Source of the DNA: Prosthecochloris marina
Lineage (GTDB): Bacteria > Bacteroidota > Chlorobiia > Chlorobiales > Chlorobiaceae
Reading direction: 5' to 3'
NCBI RefSeq assembly: GCF_003182595.1
Contig: NZ_PDNZ01000007.1
Coordinates: forward strand, 1 to 64,000
DNA length: 64,000 nt
Position numbers and translations under genes: made by a program. This document shows positions 57,080-64,000 of this stretch, in pieces; position 1 is the stretch's first letter; each line of letters begins with the position of its first letter. The notes under the pieces were generated by a model. The model was not told where the DNA came from, searched no databases, and saw only the letters and a list, made by a program, of their open reading frames with translations.

Positions 57080-57101
57080 CCCTTTACCTCTGACTAAAGG
57101 G
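57080..57101 (+). terminator. Hairpin after the serpin gene
   Basis: CCCTTTA and TAAAGGG form a stem about 30 bases past the serpin stop. No clear T run follows, so termination is uncertain. Confidence 0.4.
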
Positions 57102-57238
57102 TGAGATTGTCTGTTGTCATTTCGGCATCGAGATTGAAGCTCTTGATGTTCTTTCCGATATACGCGCAGTACGTGAGATTTTGACAAAACGGATATAAGC
57201 AGTCAAAAGCCTTGCAAAAAATCGGGAATTGGAATAAA

Positions 57239-57315
57239 AAAAAGCGGCCGTACTGACCGCTTTCTTGGAGCAGGCGTCCCCCATTCCGCCTGCTCAACCT
57301 CACGGGCGTGAGGTT
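57239..57315. other. Three consecutive hairpins
   Basis: AAAGCGG/CCGCTTT (57241-57263 region), GAGCAGGCG/CGCCTGCTC (57268-57295, perfect 9 bp) and AACCTCAC/GTGAGGTT (57296-57315, perfect 8 bp) follow each other almost without gap. They may be a strong terminator array or a small structured RNA. Confidence 0.5.
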
Positions 57316-57530
57316 GTAAACTTCATACTACTATTTCTTTATATGCAAAGTGTATGCCAAAACAAAAAACGTAATATTGGCCAAACAAATAGCGCATTTA
57401 TGGCGAATAAAATTCTGTCATGAAGCAAAGTGGACAAAAAGAGACTCAAAATGAGATCAAACCCATCATTTTGAGACGCATTTAAAGAATTGAAACCACT
57501 TGAACAACAGGAAAAGTAGAGTAATTGGAA
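57316..57530. other. Intergenic DNA with a 10-bp inverted repeat
   Basis: No gene is visible. CTCAAAATGA and TCATTTTGAG (57445-57475) form a perfect inverted repeat around an 11-base centre, suggesting a regulator site or an old insertion end. Confidence 0.4.
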
Positions 57531-57539
57531 AAAGAAGCC

Positions 57540-57715
57540 TTACTCCGGGAATCCATCACCTGCCCGTTGGTCAGCATGGAGGCCGCATCAAGTGCGGCAT
57601 GACTTCTCTCTCCTTTTGTCATCCTCGGGCAAGCGGAGCGCAGACCCGGGGATCCATCATCTGTCTCGCTGGGCAGCATGGATGCCGATTCAGGGCAATA
57701 TGGCTCTTCCATTGG
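57540..57715. repeat. Tandem pair of intergenic repeat units
   Basis: The stretch CGGGAATCCATCACCTGCCC onward (57546-57605) recurs, diverged, from about 57652 (CGGGGATCCATCATCTGTCT), each including a CAGCATGGA-GCCG core. Between them is GTCATCCTCGGGCAAGCGGA. The composition and the GGATCCATC/GCATGGATGCCG pairs resemble widespread non-coding intergenic repeat elements. Confidence 0.55.
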
Positions 57716-57821
57716 GACTGTATAACCAATAAGCTATCGTGCTGTTATGTCTTCTCAACAGAGTAACAACTCAGAAAACCGAGCCTCAATGTAACAGGGC
57801 TACTCAACGCGAAAGTTCTTT

Positions 57822-58871
57822 CTATACAGGTTCCTCATGGGTTATACAATGTATAGCCCCAAGCCCCCAGACAAGATCAGTGCAGTCAATTCCAACCACC
57901 TCTTTCGAAGGAAAGCATTTTTTCAGAATATCAAGTGCGACCCTGTCCTTTGGGCAACGGTAGATCGGAACAAGCACTTGACGGTTAGCGATATAAAAAT
58001 TTGCATAACTTGCAGGTAGCCTTTCGTTTTCATGGTAGACCGGATCAGGCATTGGCAATTTTACGACTTGTAACGATCTTTGCCGGGTATCAGTACACTG
58101 TTGAAGTAATCTGTAATTTTCTTGGAGTATTTCGTAATTCTCATCACCGGAGTTCTCTTCAACAGCAATCACAACGGTTCTTTCATCGACAAAGCGTGCA
58201 AGATCATCCACATGTCCGTCCGTGTCATCCCCCACTATCCCCTCTTTCAACCAGAGAATCTTCTCTATACCCAGATACTGCACAAGCATCTCCTCGATAT
58301 CCTCTTTCGCCATGGAAGGATTACGATTAGGATTGAGCAGGCAGGCTTCGGTCGTCAGCAGCAGTCCATCTCCGTTCACGTCAATCGCGCCACCTTCCAG
58401 CACCATTCCAGGTTTGACAAGAGGAAGGCCCTGCATGATCGCAATCTTCTCCGGTACACTGTTGTCGTTATCATAGGGTTTATACTTACCGCCCCAGGCA
58501 TTGTACTCCCAGTCAAGGATTACTTTTCGAGAAGCACCGTTCTCCCTGCGATACACATAGTTCGGTCCATGATCCCTGCACCATGCATCATCCGTTGGAA
58601 TCTTGTGAAAACATACTCGATTCATGTCCTCTGCATGCCTTAGTCTGCTTTTTATCCGCTCTTGGGCATCATACCTCATAGCATCATCGAGAACATTGAT
58701 ATGCACCGTTTCATACCGGCTGAGCATAGCTGCAATTGTAGCAAAAACATCCGGTACCGGCTCGAATTTACCCGGCCAGGAAGCTTTGTTATGTGGCCAT
58801 GAGAGCCACGTTGCATCATGGTGCACCCATTCGGGGGGCATGTAGTAATGACTGTATTTACCTGTTGACAT
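57822..58871 (-). CDS. aguA: Agmatine deiminase
   Basis: The protein has 349 residues. Motifs of the guanidino-group-modifying family are present: WLSWPHN near the start, DDAWCRDHGPNYVY, VLEGGAIDVNGDG, DDTDGHVDDLARFV, and the catalytic Cys342 in GLGAIHCITHEEP. It hydrolyses agmatine to N-carbamoylputrescine. The next enzyme of the path is encoded at 61844, three genes away on the same strand. Confidence 0.94.
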   Translation of the reverse strand: MSTGKYSHYYMPPEWVHHDATWLSWPHNKASWPGKFEPVPDVFATIAAMLSRYETVHINVLDDAMRYDAQERIKSRLRHAEDMNRVCFHKIPTDDAWCRDHGPNYVYRRENGASRKVILDWEYNAWGGKYKPYDNDNSVPEKIAIMQGLPLVKPGMVLEGGAIDVNGDGLLLTTEACLLNPNRNPSMAKEDIEEMLVQYLGIEKILWLKEGIVGDDTDGHVDDLARFVDERTVVIAVEENSGDENYEILQENYRLLQQCTDTRQRSLQVVKLPMPDPVYHENERLPASYANFYIANRQVLVPIYRCPKDRVALDILKKCFPSKEVVGIDCTDLVWGLGAIHCITHEEPV

Positions 58872-58933
58872 ACATGAAAAGCACCGTTGAATTACCGTTA
58901 CCGCTCTTTTCTTTAACGATTCAAACTGCCCCG

Positions 58934-60184
58934 TTAGAAAGTTGCGGTCGATAGCTCCCGCCTAATACGCTCGATCCGCTGAAGCACCGGAGGATGAGAG
59001 TAGTTCAGAAATACGTAAAAAGGATGGGGTGTAAGGTTGGAGAGATTTGTTCTCGACAGCTTCTTGAGCGCTTCGACGAGAGTAGAGCCCTCACTGTAGG
59101 TCTCCACAGCATAATGGTCAGCCTGAAATTCATGACGCCTCGAAAGAGACTGCAGAACAACCGAGAGCACAAACTCAACAGGACTGTAAAGCAAGGAAAA
59201 AAACAGAAGACTTGCGTAGACAGAAAGGTTCTCCATATAAAACGCATCGAACAAATCGCGGTTGTTGAGAAAAATCGAAAGCAGGAAAAACACGATTCCC
59301 ATATTGATGATGCTGAGAAACATCGCGATAACGATATGTTTTTTCTTGTAATGCCCGATTTCATGCGCAAGTACCGCAACAAGTTCCGTAACGGTATGAT
59401 TTTCGATAAGCGTATCGAAAAGCGCTATACGTTTCTGTTTACCGAAACCGGTGAAAAAAGCGTTGGCCTTTGAAGAGCGTTTTGATCCGTCTATGACAAA
59501 AATACCGGAAAGAGGAAAATCAACCGATTTGGCATACCCCATGATTGCCGACTTGAGTTCACCATCTTCAAGTGGGGTAAACTTGTTGAAAAGCGGCATA
59601 ATCACGGTAGGAGCGACATACTGCAGCACAAAACCGAAGAAAGCGACTGCCACCCATGCCCACACCCAGGCAAGTGAACCGCTGTTCTCAAAAAACCAGA
59701 GCAGCCCGGCAAGTACCGGCGTACCCAGCAACAGCCCGAGAAGCACCCCTTTCAACTTGTCCGAAACAAATGTAAGCGGAGTGGTTTTATTGAAACCGTA
59801 CTTTTCTTCGAGCACGAATGTCTGGTATATACTGAACGGTAAAGAAACCAATCCCTGAAGAAAAAGAAGGATCCCAATGTAGAGAATACCTGTTACAAGA
59901 GATGAAAAATCAAGCCCTCTCACCATACTATCAAGAAAGTTAAACCCTCCTGCAAACCAGAAAACAAGCAGTATCAACAGTTCAAACGCCGCTGCCACAA
60001 GAGAAAATACTGTTGAGTGACGGAGATAATTCTGGGATTTTTCATAAGCTTCCTGATCGTAAACATCTTGAAATTCAACAGGCAGAACTGCTCCTGCTGC
60101 TTTCATATTCAGGATATCGGCAACCAGCTTTATGAAAAAAGTACCCAACAACGTACCAAGAATAATAATGCTGAAAATGTTCAT
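58934..60184 (-). CDS. M48 family membrane metalloprotease (Ste24/CAAX protease-like)
   Basis: The protein has 416 residues with several membrane helices. The zinc motif is HEIGH at residues 274-278 (VLAHEIGHYKKKH), and the third ligand lies in EFQADHYAVE near 351. The N-terminal region (FQDVYDQEAYEKSQNYLR, FVLEEKYGFNKTTP) is that of Ste24-type enzymes. In bacteria the natural substrates are unclear; membrane-protein quality control is likely. Confidence 0.92.
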   Translation of the reverse strand: MNIFSIIILGTLLGTFFIKLVADILNMKAAGAVLPVEFQDVYDQEAYEKSQNYLRHSTVFSLVAAAFELLILLVFWFAGGFNFLDSMVRGLDFSSLVTGILYIGILLFLQGLVSLPFSIYQTFVLEEKYGFNKTTPLTFVSDKLKGVLLGLLLGTPVLAGLLWFFENSGSLAWVWAWVAVAFFGFVLQYVAPTVIMPLFNKFTPLEDGELKSAIMGYAKSVDFPLSGIFVIDGSKRSSKANAFFTGFGKQKRIALFDTLIENHTVTELVAVLAHEIGHYKKKHIVIAMFLSIINMGIVFFLLSIFLNNRDLFDAFYMENLSVYASLLFFSLLYSPVEFVLSVVLQSLSRRHEFQADHYAVETYSEGSTLVEALKKLSRTNLSNLTPHPFYVFLNYSHPPVLQRIERIRRELSTATF

Positions 60185-60281
60185 ATTGAGTAGTAATTCG
60201 AATTCAATCTTTCAACTTTTTTTATCTGGTTCCCCTTCGGGGGCTGGCTCTTATAACCGCCTCGTTCCTTTCTCAGATCCC

Positions 60282-60590
60282 TTATTGATGCTTTCTTTTC
60301 GAGTCCGCTCTTTTTTCCTTGATAACTTCTCGTAGATCTTTGTTTTTCCTGTCTGCAGCCTTTTTTCTCGCAAAAAGTTCTTTGAGCTCCTGCCGGACAA
60401 TCTGCAAGAAATCTCTCAGGTTTGTATACCGATGATTGACCTCATCAAGATATTCCTCAAGATGGTCGATCCCTTCCTGGTGCTCCTGAGTTGTTTCCTC
60501 CTTCAATTGCTTTTTCAAATTGCTCAGGGAAGTCTCGAGATCGGCAATTCTCGCTTCAAGCTCTTTCTTTCTTTTGATCTGGTTCAGCAT
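60282..60590 (-). CDS. Coiled-coil protein of unknown function
   Basis: The start at 60590 (MLNQIKRKKELEARIADLET) is preferred over an in-frame start 13 codons upstream. The 102-residue product is almost entirely charged heptad-like helix (IADLETSLSNLKKQLKEE, LRDFLQIVRQELKELFARKK) with no signal. Function unknown; long charged helices can also arise in unrelated proteins. Confidence 0.6.
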   Translation of the reverse strand: MLNQIKRKKELEARIADLETSLSNLKKQLKEETTQEHQEGIDHLEEYLDEVNHRYTNLRDFLQIVRQELKELFARKKAADRKNKDLREVIKEKRADSKRKHQ

Positions 60591-60625
60591 ATGCGTTTCC
60601 TTTATCTCAATTGACAAACCACCCG

Positions 60626-61798
60626 TCACAACCCGAACCGGGCACTAATTGCAATTAAAACGCTTGGAATCAGAAAAAAAACACCGATAATATATGCCAA
60701 GGCATACAGTTTGTTGCGAACGGTAGCAGTTGCAAGCATTTCGGCAGCACGAACAGGCAGTAATCTCAAAAAAGGAAGTCCGTAAATCACGAGAACCCCG
60801 GAAAAATTGTACAACAGATGTACAAAAGCGATCTGCAGAGCAAAAACAGCATTGGCCCCTGTTATGGCTGTTGCAGCAAGCAAAGCCGTTATACAGGTAC
60901 CGATATTCGCACCCAATGTAAACGGATAAATCTGCCTGAGAGAAAACACGCCGTTTCCGGCAAGGGGTACGACAAGACTCGTTGTTGTCGAAGATGATTG
61001 AACAAGCACAGTCAAGAGCGCGCCTGAAAACAAACCGGAAACCGGTCCTCTGCCGACAGACTTACGCAGAATATCCTTTGCCTTTCCCACCATAAGCATT
61101 TTCAGCAACCTGCTGAGCACTGTGATCACGGCAACAATAAGGACAACTCCTATCATAATCATAATAAAACCAGCTGTTATCTGAGGCAAAAAAGACTGAA
61201 GGAAATCTTCGACCATCGAAACGGCAGGCTTTACAATAGGCTTTATGAAATTGAAACCTTTGATAGACATCGACTCTTTGCCGACAAACAAACCACCAAG
61301 AAAAAAACCGGCCTTGGCAAGATAACCGGTAAGCATTTCAAGCGGGAGAAAAATAACAACACAGAGCAGGTTGAAAAAGTCATGAATCGTTGCAGCGGCA
61401 TAAGCCCGCTTGAACTCCTCTCCTTCCCGGACATGCCCGAGACTCACAATGGTATTGGTGATCGTCGTGCCGATATTTGCCCCCATAACCATTGGAATAG
61501 CTATCGAAACAGGAAGCCCCCCGGCAACAAGTCCGACAATAATCGAGGTGACAGTACTCGAAGACTGAATAAGTGCTGTAGCGATTGTACCGATAACCAG
61601 ACCGCTTAAGGGATTACTGGCAAAAGCAAAAAGCCCTTTGGCATTTTCACCTGCAGCTTCCTTGAACCCGCTTCCGATAAGAGCCACACAAACCAGCAGA
61701 AGATATACAAGACCAACGACAAAAAACCATTCCTTTATCATTGGCTTTGATTCGGGAGATGACTTTATTTGAGGTAAAGCTCCGGTATTGACACTCAT
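60626..61798 (-). CDS. Na/Pi cotransporter family protein
   Basis: The protein has 390 residues, polytopic. The two inverted QSSS repeats that define the family are visible: TALIQSSSTVTSIIVGLVAG and TVLVQSSSTTTSLVVPLAGN, each followed by GANIGT (MGANIGTTITNTIVSLGH, LGANIGTCITALLAATAI). It resembles NptA-like proteins that move phosphate with sodium. There is no PhoU-like domain. Confidence 0.93.
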   Translation of the reverse strand: MSVNTGALPQIKSSPESKPMIKEWFFVVGLVYLLLVCVALIGSGFKEAAGENAKGLFAFASNPLSGLVIGTIATALIQSSSTVTSIIVGLVAGGLPVSIAIPMVMGANIGTTITNTIVSLGHVREGEEFKRAYAAATIHDFFNLLCVVIFLPLEMLTGYLAKAGFFLGGLFVGKESMSIKGFNFIKPIVKPAVSMVEDFLQSFLPQITAGFIMIMIGVVLIVAVITVLSRLLKMLMVGKAKDILRKSVGRGPVSGLFSGALLTVLVQSSSTTTSLVVPLAGNGVFSLRQIYPFTLGANIGTCITALLAATAITGANAVFALQIAFVHLLYNFSGVLVIYGLPFLRLLPVRAAEMLATATVRNKLYALAYIIGVFFLIPSVLIAISARFGL

Positions 61799-61843
61799 AA
61801 ATCCATTTTACTTTTCGCGATCTTTTTAGTAACAGCCCCCTGC

Positions 61844-62716
61844 TCAATCGATATAACGCCGTTGTATTTCCCCGTATGTTTCAACCCTTCTGTCCCGCAA
61901 AAAAGGCCAGTGTGACCGATAATACGCTATGTTACCAAGATCACACTCCTCCAGCAGGATTTGCTCACTGTTTTCATCAGCAGAAGCAGTAACCTGTCCG
62001 AACGGATCTGAAACAAAACTGTTGCCCCAGAAACGGAGATCACCCTCAGTTCCAACTCTATTAGCTGTGGCTACATAAACCCCGTTTGCAATTGCATGAC
62101 TCTGTTGTATCGTTTTCCATGCCTGCAACTGGGAATGCCGAACTTCCATCGACGTTTCACTCGAAGCCCACCCGATAGCCGTTGGGTAAAAAAGAATTTC
62201 CGCCCCTTGAAGAGCGGTCAGGCGTGCCGCCTCCGGAAACCATTGATCCCAACAGATCAACACCCCGATCGTAGCATACCGTGTTTTGAATATCTTGTAA
62301 CCGAGGTCACCCGGCGTGAAGTAAAATTTTTCATAAAAGCCGGGATCGTCAGGGACATGCATTTTGCGATACTTTCCGAGGTAAGAACCATCCGCATCGA
62401 TAACTGCCGCGGTGTTATGAAAAAGCCCACGCGCGCGTTTCTCGAATAACGAGGCTATAATGACAATGCCGTGCTCGGCGGCTATTGCCTGAAGCATATC
62501 GGTCGAAGGGCCGGGAACGGGTTCGGAAAGGCTGAACGGTTCGTACTCCTCGGCCTGGCAGAAATAGACTGTTGTAAACAGTTCCTGCAAGCAGACTATC
62601 TTCGCTCCTCTGGATGCCGACTCTACAATTTTACGGCATGCCTTTTTCAGATTCATCTCCGGATCGGCTTCACAGGCCATCTGCACGAGGGCGATTCTCA
62701 CCTTTTCTGAATGCAT
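61844..62716 (-). CDS. aguB: N-carbamoylputrescine amidase
   Basis: The protein has 290 residues. The nitrilase triad is Glu45 (CLQELFT), Lys118 (GKYRKMHVPDDPGFYEKFYF) and Cys155 (LICWDQWFPEAARL). The CWDQWFPEAAR and HVPDDPGFYEK sequences are those of AguB rather than other amidases. It yields putrescine, CO2 and ammonia. It starts 7 bases after menA. Confidence 0.94.
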   Translation of the reverse strand: MHSEKVRIALVQMACEADPEMNLKKACRKIVESASRGAKIVCLQELFTTVYFCQAEEYEPFSLSEPVPGPSTDMLQAIAAEHGIVIIASLFEKRARGLFHNTAAVIDADGSYLGKYRKMHVPDDPGFYEKFYFTPGDLGYKIFKTRYATIGVLICWDQWFPEAARLTALQGAEILFYPTAIGWASSETSMEVRHSQLQAWKTIQQSHAIANGVYVATANRVGTEGDLRFWGNSFVSDPFGQVTASADENSEQILLEECDLGNIAYYRSHWPFLRDRRVETYGEIQRRYID

Positions 62717-62723
62717 CGTATAG

Positions 62724-64000
<1,277 letters not shown>

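Overview
The window comes from a green sulfur bacterium (Chlorobiaceae). The evidence is two adjacent chlorosome-envelope [2Fe-2S] proteins of the CsmI/J/X type, a CrtH-type carotenoid isomerase, a thioredoxin-reductase-like ferredoxin:NADP reductase, MenA, and a tmRNA whose tag reads ADDHSYAMAA, close to the tag I recall for Chlorobium. I cannot fix the species from sequence alone.

Layout. Positions 1-13.3 kb are accessory. They hold the N-terminal part of a giant LapA-like repeat adhesin, a decayed phage-like fragment, a lipoprotein made of kinesin-light-chain-type TPRs, a DUF4917 (SIR2-like) gene and an FRG-domain gene among degenerate repeats, and a cluster of a sce7726-like nuclease facing a beta-family protein that overlaps a class III cyclase-fold protein. 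A P4-type tyrosine integrase follows, directly against the 3' end of ssrA. I read this as a genomic island, probably defensive, integrated at tmRNA.

From 13.4 to 36.5 kb are mostly core genes: a 31-residue membrane ORF, bcp-yqgE, a NUDIX hydrolase, a DUF4332 protein, a PhoB/PhoR-like pair with an MscS channel, an OppD-type ATPase, mfd, the two chlorosome proteins followed by an SdhB-like iron-sulfur protein, alanine dehydrogenase, crtH on the opposite strand, an ECF sigma/anti-sigma pair, an ArsR regulator, and hsp20-dnaK behind a sigma-54-like promoter.

From 36.5 to 44 kb (minus strand) lies the Tol-Pal envelope cluster (tolQ-tolR-tolA-tolB, a small lipoprotein, two tandem pal genes, ybgF). 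Upstream of tolQ is a fused phytol kinase / DUF92 phytyl-phosphate kinase.

From 44.2 to 55.7 kb is one branched-chain amino acid operon, ilvD-ilvB-ilvH-ilvC-leuB-leuA-leuC-leuD-cimA. It covers valine, leucine and citramalate-derived isoleucine synthesis. Ahead of it I find a complete transcription-attenuation leader: a promoter, a 45-codon leader ORF ending in a dense run of Val/Ile/Leu codons, an antiterminator pairing, and a terminator just before ilvD. This is the most interesting regulatory observation.

From 55.8 to 64 kb are a lipoprotein serpin, a structured and repeat-bearing intergenic region, agmatine deiminase and N-carbamoylputrescine amidase (agmatine to putrescine), a Ste24-like M48 protease, a coiled-coil protein, a Na/Pi cotransporter homologue, menA, and the C-terminal third of ferredoxin:NADP reductase running off the window.
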